A stretch of 64,000 bases of DNA, taken from assembly GCA_951812925.1 (NCBI GenBank), contig OX638368.1, positions 160,752,492 to 160,816,491 of the forward strand. The letters run 5' to 3'. Below, piece after piece: positions 37,300 through 49,140 of the stretch. The first letter of the stretch is position 1, and the number at the start of each line of letters is the position of its first letter. Under the pieces are notes generated by a model. The model was not told the origin of the DNA and searched no databases. It was given only the letters and a program-made list of their open reading frames with translations. This DNA comes from Calliopum simillimum. Its lineage: Eukaryota > Arthropoda > Insecta > Diptera > Lauxaniidae. The position numbers and the translations under genes are program-made.

Positions 37300-37570
37300 T
37301 CACTGCACTAATTCATTCAACCACCAAAATTTCTTATGATGGCTACCATTTTGTGATGGATATTTTTAGTAAACTGTGCCAGAGAATTTGATCTATCGGC
37401 GGAAACTTCAGATTTTAAAAAAGATCAGGAAAAAATCCGTTACATCGGGACTGCGTGGAGGCCAATATATGTCACTTGCCTTGAAAATCAATTTCTCAGG
37501 ACAAATTTCTCAAATTCTTGGCAGAGACATGTGTTGCGTTGTTCCGTTCTGCTGAAACCATGTCCTTTGC
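37300..37570 (-). pseudogene. Decayed mariner/IS630-type transposase, C-terminal half
   Basis: The minus strand, read from 37,570, shows FQQNGTTQHMSLP, then EKLIFKASD and YWPPRSPDVTDFFLI, then KSEVSADRSNSLAQFTKNIH. These correspond to the WFQQDGATCHT, WPPRSCDLTPLDFFLW and VYVDKP blocks of the same transposase type as the relic at 6.6 kb. The catalytic Asp of QQD is Asn here, and frameshifts and stops separate the blocks. The 5' part stops abruptly near 37,570. Inactive. Confidence 0.8.
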
Positions 37571-37574
37571 AGTT

Positions 37575-38316
37575 TTGCTTATGTATGTACATGTCTTGTA
37601 TTGTATATTTTGTATTTTCCCTAAAAAAACAAAATTACCAAAAGTCAACAACAAGCAAAATCATTTATCGCCACACATTTCATTATATGTACTTACGTGT
37701 GGAATAACTCTTTGTTATTTGGAGTGCTCATACATATTTTTTTATTTTTTTACAAATTTAAAATTTTATTTTGAATTATTTCATTGGCCATTGACATTTC
37801 TAAATTTCTATTTCGATTGTCACAATTTGCAGTAGCCCCTGGGGCTAGTACAAATTTTGACACAACAATTTCACCTCATATGCTTCAAAAATCGTATTTG
37901 AGACGTCAGAATTTGTATAGGTGAGTGAAAAGTTTTCGATTGGCACAGGCCCTTTGAGTGAAAATCTGGGGATTCTAGCCCAAATATTAGGAGTTTGATA
38001 TTGTAAACCAATACAAGGAAAAATACATCAAAATTACAAGTATTCGATTTTCAGTCTGTTCAAAACGTTTTTATTTATATACATACTTATCTAAACACAC
38101 GGTGTAAAGAAATAAATAACTTAATGAACGTTCTCAATAGACAGAGCTTTTTTGGGCCAGCATAGATGATTTAAAGTCTTTTTTCGTCTGAATTTCGGTC
38201 TTTGCCGTAATTCAATAGTACTTAGGTTCAATCAAATAAGTTTTCCTTTAAAAGGCAAAAATGTGGGCATATGTATTTTCAAAAAAATTGAAGCTGGGTT
38301 TTCGAGAAAAACAGAA
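37575..38316. other. hth intron just downstream of the microexon
   Basis: AT-rich, no transposon ends recognised. A plus-strand frame at 37,518-37,835 overlaps the mariner relic at its start and is otherwise low-complexity; I do not call it a gene. Confidence 0.45.
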
Positions 38317-38362
38317 CTTTCATTGTATGAGACTTGGCACTTTCATCGTATAAAACTTGGCA
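38317..38362 (-). repeat. 23-bp tandem duplication just downstream of the hth microexon donor
   Basis: Two copies of a 23-bp unit (plus strand CTTTCATTGTATGAGACTTG + GCA, and CTTTCATCGTATAAAACTTG + GCA) lie head to tail at 38,317-38,339 and 38,340-38,362, about 35 bp inside the intron that follows the microexon. They differ at three positions. The microexon frame reads through the proximal copy and stops in the distal one (TGA at 38,322-38,320), because 23 is not a multiple of three. The duplication could be conserved regulatory sequence or chance; only comparison between species can tell. Confidence 0.85.
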
Positions 38363-38396
38363 CATAACTTAAGTTTATAGCTACAAAACAACTTAC

Positions 38397-38420
38397 CGCT
38401 TGCACTTGTTCCGAAATTGT
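38397..38420 (-). CDS. hth: homothorax 24-nt microexon (DNFGTSAS)
   Basis: A long pyrimidine tract ending TTTTTGCAG precedes the exon on the minus strand, and the donor is AGCG|GTAAGT. The 24 nt complete an Asp codon begun by the exon at 58,673, encode NFGTSAS, and leave one G that forms Gly with GT of the exon at 13,072. Hth proteins carry DNFGTSASG at exactly this junction, so both phase and sequence support it. Both flanking introns are phase 1, so the microexon can be skipped in frame: CCTG joined to GTGAT gives Pro-Gly-Asp, losing eight residues. It sits 25.3 kb from the next exon and 20.3 kb from the previous one. Reading through its donor stays open for 25 residues before a TGA at 38,322-38,320. 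Confidence 0.93.
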
Positions 38421-38507
38421 CTGCAAAAAAAAAGAAAAAAAGAATATTAGAAAATAAAGTGGAAAAAATATCATATTTATTTGTACTAGATTTTGCCTGG
38501 TGCCCGA

Positions 38508-38912
38508 AATTCGACCATTTCGATTTGATCTTAAAAATACCACCCAACAGTTAATTTAAGCAAAAAATTCTCTTTGGTAACCATATCTGTGCATTTCTCT
38601 TTAGGGGCGTGGTAAAGTCGATTTAAAAAAAAGCTATTTTTATCATTCCTTAGTATTAACCCTGTCTTTCTACCAAATTTTATAAAAATCATAATTGTTA
38701 TCCTCCCGCTTAGCCGTAAGAGCGTTTTTTCCATTTCGGGGCGTGGTATCGCCCACTTTTTTTTTAAAAATCATCCTATGTACTACACTTCATCACAACC
38801 TTTTCAAAAAAACCCAAAAAAAAAATCAATGGAATATGATGAGATTTTGTCATTAAAACAGGGACTGATCCGATTTCGTTTGCCTATTTATATATAGAAT
38901 TTATATATTAGT
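38508..38912. repeat. Dispersed transposon-like repeat with GAGCGTTTTTTCCATT and GGCGTGGT, copy 2
   Basis: Contains TTCGACCATTTCGATTTGAT, TTTTATAAAAATCA, GAGCGTTTTTTCCATTTC, GGGGCGTGGTATCGCCCAC and a tail with CCGATTTCGTTTGCCTATTT. The tail is shared with the copy at 51,205, and the first blocks with the copy at 340. It starts within about 90 bp of the microexon acceptor. Confidence 0.75.
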
Positions 38913-38960
38913 GAAGAGCTCTGATATATCATAAGTTAAACTGCATCTATGTGTCTAAAC

Positions 38961-39322
38961 CCTTTCAGGACCAACTGGACATATATGAACCATTTAAATT
39001 TTTCAACGTCAGACCCACATTTCTTTGCGTTTAGAGCCAGACAGGTCTATAACGATAGAGAATAGCTTTAGATATTCAAATGTGTCAGAAAAATTGAGCT
39101 TAATATCGACAGGACCTCACAGGATGATCAAAAACATTTTTTTTAAACTAATTTTTAGTAGATTTATCTCGAATACTGATCAACGATATGAAGCGTATCA
39201 GAAGCAAGTATAGCAGACTTTCAGCTTTTTAGAAATGTCAAAAAATTTTCGATTCACCGGTTTGTTTTCCTACAGGGTGCTTGGATAACATGGGACTACC
39301 GTGTCCCGTTGGTCCTTAAAGG
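38961..39322. mobile_element. Candidate MITE with CCTTTCAGGACCAAC / GTTGGTCCTTAAAGG inverted ends
   Basis: CCTTTCAGGACCAACTGGAC at 38,961 and the reverse complement of 39,301-39,322 (CCTTTAAGGACCAACGGGAC) are inverse copies with few mismatches. A third, direct copy (CCTTTCACGACCAATGGGAC) lies at 39,638, followed by an imperfect GGGACATATGTGTCCC palindrome. TAAA lies near both outer ends, reminiscent of piggyBac-type TTAA targets but not exact. Confidence 0.5.
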
Positions 39323-39669
39323 TAAAAAATTAGGTACTTTTTTTCGGTAAAATTTCGATTTTGATCAGAGACAGCTCATTTTGTTCGTAATTAAATTTAA
39401 ATATTTACAAATTAACCCCTCTTTTCCTTTAATCCCCCATGAAGCACTCATTAACCTATAAAATCCATAAAACTGTGTTAAAATTTGTACTTAAAAATGA
39501 AAAATAATGCTACCGAGGTGATTTTGGGTTAATTGAATCCGAATACGGTGTTGGAAAACTGAAAAATTCAAAATGGCGCCGGAAAATTGAACATACCGCC
39601 CACGCCACCCAAAAAAAAAATGTACCTATTTTTTTACCTTTCACGACCAATGGGACATATGTGTCCCAT

Positions 39670-42600
39670 TATTTTTTTCACACTTAGAATTGAAAAAATT
39701 AAGTTTTGAAAACACATTTGAATAGAAATGTTATATCGCTTAGAACGAATCTACAAAAAAAAACTACAAATATTCCAGCGGTTCAGGAGCAGTCCGGATA
39801 AGTTTAAATGTTCAATAGATCATTTAGGGTGTTCCTTAACACGTGAAGTCGTTATAGTTGTCAAAATAAATACGAACTCTGATAGTTTTACGAGTTTACG
39901 AGGTTTTCTAGTCTTTTACAGGTTTTAAGGAATACCCTTATTATTGTTACCATTATAAAATACAAAATATGATTTAATATTTTTTGTATTGAATTTTTCC
40001 CAATTTTCGTTGAACATAATTATTATCAATTGGCAACTAATAGCCGTCTCTTTTTTTCAATCAAAATTCAAACATTCGCATTTATTTCATTATGTAGAAG
40101 TGCGGTATAAAATCAAAATCAGAATTGACAAACATCAAAATGTCTCTGGTGGTTCACATGATGCATGGTAGCCCAACAAAGCCAGATCACAACTTCAAGG
40201 CTGCAGCAAATGACCTTCTGCTTCAGCGGCTGCTACCGCCATCAAAAAATACATTGTGTTGTTGGTATTTTTGCAAAGTTTCAAATGCTTCAAGTACAAA
40301 AGCGCCAATACGTTTTTGCATACCAAATCGGTTTTTTTGTTTTTTGCGTCAGCAGCGCGAGTGCACTGGGTTTTGCATGCAAATTCAGTTGAAGGTTTAA
40401 TACCAAAACTTTTTCGTTTCTGCGTTTTCTGCGTCTCTGTGCGCATTTCGTTACACAAACAAACCATAAATGAATGTTTTTTAATCAATTAACAAAACAA
40501 TAAACGTTTCGCGCCAAAGCCAGACACGTATTTTATTTAACTATCCAGAATATTAAAATGGGATCAAGTCGTGGTGAGTGACTGACAGACGGCAAAGACA
40601 CTGCTGCCACCAGGCTGTACGTACGCAGTTGCTGCTGTCGCCGCCTGTGCTGGAACTGCAGTTAATTTTGTCCGGGTTTAAGCCAAAGTCAAAAGTGAAG
40701 TGAAGAAATTAAAATTGAAAAAAAAAAAAAGAACTGAAAACAGAAAAATAACAAATCTGCTGGAAAAAGTGACAAAGGCACAACAGAGCTGCCTGAAGAA
40801 GTGACAGAAGAAGTTGGAAAAAACGTTGATGGAATTTTTAAAAAAATTGGTTACGTTCTGCGCGACGTAAAACTGTTTAAAATGCAACAGAGATGCCATG
40901 AGAAATGGCTAAAAACAACAATAACAGCCAACTACAAAATAACCAAGTTAAGTGAAATAAAATTGAAATGCTGCATGAAAACAATGTAAACGAGAAGCAT
41001 TTAAAAGATTTTCACTAAAAATGGTGTGAACGCGTATTAAGGCCTGTAAATGCACAAAAAGTACTCGGGGCATACTACTTACATGTAAGTACACGTCTTA
41101 GTGGCGCGTCTCTTAAATACTTTTTTTCTAAAAAAACCAAAAGAATCCAACTTAAACTTCCTTTTTCATATTTCAACAGACAGTGGGTACTCGTTAATCT
41201 TGATTACGGTAAGGTTGATGAAAAGCAAATGTTTTCCAAAAGAGCCAAAGTAACTTTTTTTTTCAAAATAAAGAAAATTCCGATTCCTCCAAAAACCAAA
41301 CAACAGCTAAAACGCTCTTAGATTTCTATAATGGGGATGGATATGACATACTCTCCGGGAAATACAGTTTGCAGTGGAGAACAGAAGACAGTACGACGAC
41401 ATAAAGTTTCTTCTGATATATTTTATACAAGCTCAGAGAGCTCTATATCTGTTTTTTGCCAAACACTTTACATACATAAGTATATAAAAAAATCGAAAAA
41501 ATTTAGGTATGACTGCATTGTTTCAGTTTTAAGATTTTCGTTAAAGTTCATACTTCTGTTTGAAATCAAAATTATCAGCTGCTTGCTCGCTATCGACTTT
41601 CATCTGTAACTCTGGATTACTATTTACAAAGTATTCGGACTTAAGCTTTAAGGAAAAAAAAAAAAAAAAGACGCTTATTTATGAAGTGTGTTTTTTTTTG
41701 TGTTCGGTTCGATTTGTGGTTTAAAACTGCGCCGCACAATTTGCTGTTTTTTAGCACCGGAATAACAACAACATTAATAAGAAGTTTAAAGTATCTATGT
41801 ATCTGTAAGATCAACAACATGTATCAATGCGTGTTGTTCAATGACAAAGAAATAATAAAAATGAATGAAACCTTTTTTTGCCATTTGTCGAATATGGCTA
41901 AAAAGAACATTAAAGTAAGTATGTGCATCAGCTTCATCAGCAACGGGCATGATGATCAGCATCAAGCGCGAGCTTGATTTTCGTCTGTGCTCCAGCACTG
42001 ATCCCCAAGTGATTTTAAGGTGTGTTGCCTGGCATTTTTCGCATATTCGTTGGCTTTAAGTTTTATTTCTGAATGTGACACATATGGACCTTGCCGCACA
42101 GATCATCATCTTGTTGTTGTTATTTTTTCTTATTTTTTTTTTGTACCTCACAGCTCATCTTCGATCACACTGTAAAATGTATCGCATTTCATTTTAAGCA
42201 TGCTGGAATTATTATCCCTAGCAACTCTTGAGAGTTTGGCGAAAATGTTTTTGAAATGTTATTTTTATTGCTTTAAACTGAATTTATGCGACAAGCTCTG
42301 CGAAAGTATTAAAGTTACATACCAATAACGCAACAAACGCACGATCGTACAATCAGAAAGGATTACAGATGAAATAAAGAACGGATTTGAGTGTGGGATT
42401 TTTTTATAAATACAACATCAAGTTCTTCTTCTCAATCAACAGTAAGAACTTTTGATCTTTTAGAGTCCGTTCCATATACGAAACGTCTTTAACAATTAAA
42501 TCCTTTGAGCAGACAAAAAGCGACTATCAAAAGCTTCTAAAGGGTAGCGGGGTGGTGAGGCACGCATCAAAAAGCACCTCAAACCCAGAATTCCAATCAA

Positions 42601-45600
42601 TAGTGCTCACCAAATTTGATCATTTGTTTGTTCTATCAAACTTTTTTGTTTGTGTTTTGGTATGCTGCGGTTTTCTGTTTGAATTTGGATATCGCCTCCA
42701 CTATATATGTACATATAAATACAAACGTATATGTATGTAACAAATACTCTTAAGCCCCTCCAAATGTATACCCTTTTCGAGTGAGAATAAAAACCACAAA
42801 TATGTAACCAAATAAATTAAATAAATATTTTTGACGCGCGTGAATTTGAGGAAGGTTTTCAGTTTGATTTCGATTTGGTCTTTTTTATTTATTTTTGTTT
42901 TAAAATTCTTCCATTAGCTGTTGTTGTTGTTGTTGTTAGCGGGTTGGCTGCTTTTTTGTAGAGGTTGTTCCATCCATATTTTGATTGATGGTTAACCATA
43001 TTTTTTATGCGCTTTATTTTTGGTAGACGCTCGAACGAAATTTTGATTTGTTTGGGTTTGGTGTGGGACACGGTTTTCGATGCTGTTAAATTCGGGTTTC
43101 GGTTTTTGATTGTAGCAGCAAATATGGTGAGATTTATTAGGTTTCACTCTCTTGATGGGCTTGGAAACTTTTTGATTGTTGTTTTTTTTTTGTTGTTTTT
43201 GTTCATGCAATAGTGTTAATTAAACTAAACGAAAAATGGCAGCAGATTTAGGTTGGTTGGCTGGTGTGTTCAGTTTGTAGAACCACCTGTTTGTCTTTAC
43301 TAAATCGTATGGTAGATGATTCATACATTTGTACAGAGCTCTTGTTGACTAATGGAAATTATATAAAAATAGCTTCGCATCATAAATGTATTGAAATCGA
43401 TCTACAATTATTTGTATCGAACACACAAATAAGTAACATTCTGAGCTGGCGAAATGTTTTTTGGTTGTGTGCTCATCAAATTTATTTTAGAGAAAGTTTT
43501 AAGTTCTTGGGACGGTGATGAGAGTTCCCGCTGGGCGGACAATACTCTCGCTACGTCACCAGCTGACATAGATGATTTTTATTGACATACTCTTGTTGTA
43601 TTGTGTCAAACAGAAGAAGAGAAACTGGACATAGTAAACAATTTAACTCCTTGAATGACCTCAACATGGCTACGTCAAAATTTTCTTCTTAAAACTTAAT
43701 CCGTTATCATTTTTAAAGTTTTTCAATCAAAAATAATGTGATACTTTTTGCTTAAGTCCAGTAATGCCTAAAGCCTATGCCCGCGGGCACTTGAGGTTTT
43801 GTGCTTTATCTCTGTTTGAGTCCCTATCATATTACGTTGGGCCTTAACCCTCCAACCGGCAGAATTAAGATAAGAAACAAAAGTGAATATTCAATGCACC
43901 CTTTTGGGATCAGCGCTATCTACTGAATAATGAATGGCATCTTAAGCAACTTCAAATTGTAAAAAAAATAAAAATAAAAGCTTTGGCCCCATTTTTCTCA
44001 AGAACGACGGTAACAATTTTGATAAAACTTTGGAAAATGATACACTTTAGCATAGAATGAAGAATGAGATAGAGTTTGACTTTGGTGATAGTCATGAAGA
44101 GGCGTGGCAGCTCTATAATAAAAATCATCGAAATCGGAGCTGTTCTCGAAGACTTCCGTATTTTGCGTGTTTTATGGCTTCATTGACTCCATTTATTACA
44201 AAGATGAACAAAAGAATATATCGATAATCCAAGAATCGAGAATGCTGCGGAAAGAGACGAAATTCATCGCAAATGATGGCATGAGCTAGAGACGATTCAT
44301 TTTGGGGCCATACTTTTTTAGCGGTTTAAGAAACAAAAAAAAGAAAACTACAGGGAATGACGAGAAAGTTCGTGTGTATTAGAAAGTAAAGTCTGCGTCT
44401 GAAAATTTTACATATATGTACAATAACGCAAAGCAAATAATACGTAGCTGTTACTAGAAACATCGGAAAGATTTCAATTATTGTGTGTGAGAGTAAGTTC
44501 TTATTTGACTACAGTGATGGTGAACAAAAATTGCAAGTATCGAATTATTTCGGGGTAGCTAATAGCTAATTAGCTATCTAAAGAGTATACAAGTTACACC
44601 GTTTGATATACATCGTAGCATCCGGTTAATGTTCCAAATCAATAAATTTCTTCAAAAACTTGTGATTCATAAAACTCTTGATGCGTAGTTTCTTCTATTG
44701 CTGCACCCACAAAGAAAAGAGAATTGAGAAATTTAATACACTTAAAGTTAGGGATACTTCTTAAAGGTCAAAGCCCGTCAGTTCACAAATGGTGAAATTA
44801 ATGGTCAAGTCAAAATCATATCATATGCTATGGCTATGATAACACTATAGCCGCGTTCTTATCAAAATTCCGTAAGTTCTAAATGTGTTACTTAAAATCA
44901 TAACTCGCATCTCATACGCCTGAGCTCTTCTCACCTCGTATGTTCTTCATTTTTATTTTTTTTTTTTCCAAAGCGTTTCTTTTAATTTTTGTTGTTCTGG
45001 ATGTTGTTGTTGTAGTTGGCAATTCGTTAAAGTCAATTTGCAAATCATTTTTCCATTGAAAGCCAATCTTCCTTCATTCTTCTCGGCTTAATTTAGTTTA
45101 GTGGAGTTTCAGTTAATGCGGCGGACGTTCGGCATAAACTCGCTTTTAGCTCTGCTGATTGCAGTCAGTCTGTTGCCGCTGCTGTCGGTTATGTTGCCCA
45201 ATCATTCAGTGCTCAGTGCTGCTTGCCGTTAGTATGGAAATTTGTAGCGCATTGGTAGCATCGACATGATCTTTAGACTGCTTTTTTTTCCTTTCATACT
45301 TTGCCTTTGCCTTTGAAATTCTTTCACACAAACAAAATGTTGACTTGAGAAGATTTTGCAGAGCTTTGAAAGTTTTGAAAACTATGGCAGATGACTTTTA
45401 TTCTTTGGGTTTTCGATTTGGCAGCGATCTTGATTGTCATTGCTGTGCCGGAGGAACGTGGTGTAATAATACTAAATTGTTGCTGATTATCCTTTCGGCG
45501 GTCTTGTTCGATTTTTTCTTTCTATTTTGGCCATAGAGTTGAGCGGACCAGAACCTTTTAGTTTTGAAAAATTTCTTTGTGAGTTGCTTAATTTTTTTTT

Positions 45601-46475
45601 CTCATGTTGTTCGTGGCCAAAAGTGATCTTCTTTATAAGGTTGCTGTTGTTATTGTGGTTATTTTCTCCAATACAAATGGCGTTACACTGCCTGCACACG
45701 CTATGCCAATGGCTCTACAAACTCCATACGATACCATGTACGTACGATCGCATGCACTCTGACTTCTATGAACGAGAATGCAATTCGGAAAGCATTTTGT
45801 TTTTTTTTTCGATTTCTTCTAAGTTTCCTTTGGTTTTCAGCAAGAAATCAAGCAAAAATCAAAGAATTTTCGCCGCTTATTCACAAGGAAGGAGATGTCG
45901 GTTTTACAACTTAACTTTGGCAGAAAATCGCCGATTTGTGCCAAAATGAAACGCTTGACTTGTCTCGTCTTCTGACTTTGACTTGACTTGAGATGCGATC
46001 ACTTGGAGATTTAGATTTACATGTGACTTTGTCGGCTTTCTTTGTGCTGAATAGTGGAATGAAACTGTCGTTAGTTCTGTGATGAAGTTCTTTTGTTGCA
46101 TTTCTAGGCATCGATTTTTTTCTATTGAATTTGCATTTGCGGGAAACAGGAACAGAAACGAAGATAACAACATATTTTTCATATATTATAGATGTACAAA
46201 TCGATTTAATAATCTAATCCAAATGAGTATGAAGTGATGTTTTCTTGATCATTATATGCGTCGAAATACTTCCAAGATAAGCTGTTTAGTGAAATGTAAA
46301 TTTTTTAAATGATAAGGCCAAAGGTCCGACGTTTTTTTTACCGCTGTTGGTCTTCATGTCATACGCAAGAAGATGCATATATTTATATGTACTTTTTGTA
46401 TAGGTATGCAGAATGGAAATTGTAGTCTCTCACTAGCTCAAACGCCGATCTATACCTTAAATGCAACCAGATTCC
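39670..46475. other. Long non-coding intronic stretch, candidate regulatory DNA
   Basis: Apart from a possible decayed repeat at 44,030-44,180 (GAGGCGTGGCAG, ATCGGAGCTG), this stretch lacks recognisable transposon ends. 40,120-41,000, 42,000-43,550 and 45,000-46,150 are less AT-rich and single-copy-looking, with (GTT)6 at 42,920-42,937. The frames at 40,125-40,492 and 45,527-45,949 have no motif or splice support. Enhancers are plausible here but not shown by sequence alone. Confidence 0.4.
42920..42937. repeat. (GTT)6 microsatellite
   Basis: Uninterrupted GTT trinucleotides. Confidence 0.95.
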
Positions 46476-46479
46476 GATA

Positions 46480-46690
46480 TCAAACGAGAGAAAGCTACTC
46501 AAGTGGGAATAGATAGGTCATACCCTCTGGAAACCACACAGCAAAGTCTGCCGGCAAGTAGAAGAGTGGAATCCACAAGACAGCAGAAGACGTGGCAGAC
46601 CAAAAACCACCGAGAAAGGGTCGTTAATGACGAAAGTCTATGAATTGAGAAAGTCTTAGCAAGAGCTAAAAACAACGTGACAAGTAGTTT
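46480..46690 (+). pseudogene. 3' end of an RTE-like non-LTR retrotransposon
   Basis: One frame reads ERKLLKWE, stop, IGHTLWKPHSKVCRQVEEWN, then PQDSRRRGRPKTTEKGSLM and later QELKTT, with TAG and TGA stops. The IGHTLRK...WNPQG.R.RGRPK..W motif is the conserved C-terminal tail of many RTE/SR2-type elements. The RT and endonuclease domains are absent. The frame at 46,461-46,643 is the shadow of this relic in another frame. A mariner relic begins about 70 bp further on. Confidence 0.75.
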
Positions 46691-46761
46691 CACTAGAATA
46701 CATGCATGAATATATAAGGCAGACCTAAAATATAGTTCAGTAAATTGAGCTAAATTTAACC

Positions 46762-47720
46762 AATTTCTGTTCACATATCAACATACCTTTATTGAGTAAA
46801 ATATTATTCATTATTATCAACCACTTCTCGTTATCTTTCGGTCAAAACCGCAATACCGTCTTTAAATAAATTTTGGGTTTTCTGCTCGAAAAACTCGGAC
46901 GCCATAGAGATAATTCTGTAACGAGCGAAAAAAATTGTTTTCAAAAGGTACTAAGTCTGGGCTGTATGATGTATGCGTTTTAACTTCCCAACCAATGTCA
47001 ATCAGTTTTTATCGGGTCACCAAAGAAGTATGTGGTCTAGCGTTGTCGTAATAAAAACGACGCCCTTTCTGTTGACTTCCGGACGTTTTTCCTTGAGTGT
47101 TTCATATAATCTTTTTCCTTTACAGTACAGTCCCAAATTAATTAGTTGATTACGCAGAAGCAGCTCGTAGTGTACAGGACCTTTGCAATCCCACCAAATA
47201 CTAAGCTAAGCCTTTCTTGGCGTTAGACCCGGCTTTGTGACGTTTTGGGTAGGTTCACCACTTTTTGAACGTGATCTTTTTCGCACATTATTATCAAGAG
47301 TTATTTATTCTTCTTCACCAGTAACCAATCTGTGCAAAACTGGTACGAGATCATTTCGTTTCGAAAGAGATTCACGTACTGCATTTCAGTCAGTTAGATT
47401 TTTTCCACTCAGATTACGTCGCTACTGTTTATGTGTTGGTCTTCCTCCAAATTTTCAAGAATTTCTACCACTTTTTTGGTTTACTAGATTTAGGTGCGTT
47501 TCTTACATCAAAGTTTCCAGAGCGGTATCGATCAGACCATTTTACATTTGTCCTTTTTCCATATTCTGCACAAGTTTTTCTGTGAGCCTTCGCGGCTCTA
47601 CAGATGCAGCGCTTTTCGGAGGGATAAAATAAAATGTCATAAATTTCCCCGATTCTGCTCTCATCTTAGACAATTCAGCTATTTTCGGCAGCAAAGAGTT
47701 GCCAGATCGAACAAGTACTT
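46762..47720 (-). pseudogene. Decayed mariner transposase, nearly full length
   Basis: The minus strand, read from about 47,600 down, gives HRKTCAEYGKRTNVKWSDRY and SGNFDVRNAPKSSKP (N-terminal HTH region), then RLVTGEEE near 47,320 (the TGDEKW block with the first catalytic Asp replaced by Glu), then SIWWDCKGPVHYELLLRNQL near 47,200 and YETLKEKRPEVNRKG. A one-base frameshift follows, then YDNARPHTSLVTR (second catalytic Asp). The C-terminal end has REVVDNNE near 46,810. Many stops and frameshifts; dead. The clear block order makes it a mariner-family relic distinct from the other two. Confidence 0.9.
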
Positions 47721-49112
47721 ACTTTCTTTAAGCTTTGCTTTTCACTTTTCTGAGCTTTCTTCTTCGGCTACCTTATATGAACATATTTAGTCCTTTCGTT
47801 CGGACTCAAACTCTGTGCTGATAATATATTATTAATACTAAGATAGAAAAACTGTTTTTTTTCTTAAACATTGTTGACCTTGAATGTCGATATCACGAAG
47901 TAGCAGTGTTACGAAAGTCTTTTCTGGTTAAGGTTTAATGCAAAAACATTCATCCATAAATTAAGGCATAACCTTTTTGCAATTATAGCTCTGTTTTCAA
48001 AACTTGAAAAATTAGAGTGAATATGATGATTTTTAGAGTAGGCATATCTCGAAACTGTACCTTGTGCCATTGATATTCAAAATATGTTTTCCATCCCATA
48101 TTGAGGAGGATTTGAGTATATTCTACCAATATAACTGACGATTTATTACGATAGTAGTTTTGTTTATAGCATGGTTTTTCCTCATACGAACTTTGCATAA
48201 ATTGTCCTTAAAAACACAAAAACTTCTCGTTTGTGTTTTCTAATCATGGTCATAATTTCACTTGTGCTTCTCAAATACTCAGTTTCTGTCAGCTTTTTTT
48301 TTCTCTCTCTCTGACATGACACAATGAAGCGCCTCATCGACAAAACTGTAAATTTCCCGCAGCAGTTGTAATTTCCGAAAAGATATACTAACTGCGCCGG
48401 CTATGTGGCATAAGACAAAAACATTGTCATACTCCATTCTCTGCACTTCACTCTTGGATGGACGTATGTACATATGTATGTATGTACTGTACATCTACAA
48501 ATCCATCCGTACATTCATCTAACGTTTGGTTCGCACTCGCTTACATTTCACCATAAAATTGATAATGGCTCGCCAGCAGGTTTCATCTCCAGCACAAGAA
48601 GCAATAGAGGATGAACGGCACAAGTTTCCTACTCAGCCCAAGTAGTGAAGATGCAGTCGACAACCCAGCACATCGAAGCAAAGCACCCGAAGGCCACAAA
48701 AAAGGTCGAGGGAAAAACAAGTCGAAAATATCTAAAAAGCAACTCAATATCGCAAATTGTACAAAAAACACACAGAAACAACAAAAACAAAAGCAAAAAA
48801 GAAACAGAGCTCAGATATTTGGCTGGTTAGATAGCTGGCAGGCGCTGGTAGGCTTTAAGTAAGTATGATTCTGGATGGATGAATGACTGCTAAAAGAGAT
48901 GAAAAGGAATGGCTGAATAGTTGGTTGGTTGGTTGGTTAGAAATTGGTGGTACTCTACAACCGGACTAGGATAGATATCATCGCCGACGACGACGCAGTC
49001 ACCACACAAAGGAGCCACAAGCAAGACGCGTCAGAGACGCGGTGCACAAACTATTTTCGAAACAGACAAAAGATTACTGGAAATGTCGTTGATGATGGTA
49101 ATGCCAATGTTG

Positions 49113-49140
49113 AAGATGATGACGATGATGATGACGACGG
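49113..49140. repeat. GAT/GAC trinucleotide microsatellite
   Basis: GAAGATGATGACGATGATGA and onwards. It explains the acidic and His-rich chance frames on the two strands. Confidence 0.9.

Larger units (their letters stand above)
13073..38396 (-). other. hth: hth intron, 25.3 kb, between the microexon and the homeodomain exon
   Basis: Complete intron from the GTAAGT donor at 38,396 to the CTTTTCAG acceptor ending at 13,073. It contains a piggyBac-type element, a 1-kb hairpin, a hAT-type MITE, a 260-bp MITE with 32-bp inverted ends, an element with GGGTGATTCT ends and a mariner relic. No internal reading frame looked like a conserved protein. Confidence 0.9.

Noticed and set aside
45527..45949. 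140-codon plus-strand frame
   Set aside because: No recognised motif, low-complexity hydrophobic start, no splice context.
48611..48862. Lys-rich 83-codon plus-strand frame
   Set aside because: Its basic end comes from CAAAAACAAAAGCAAAAAAG repeats; no domain recognised.
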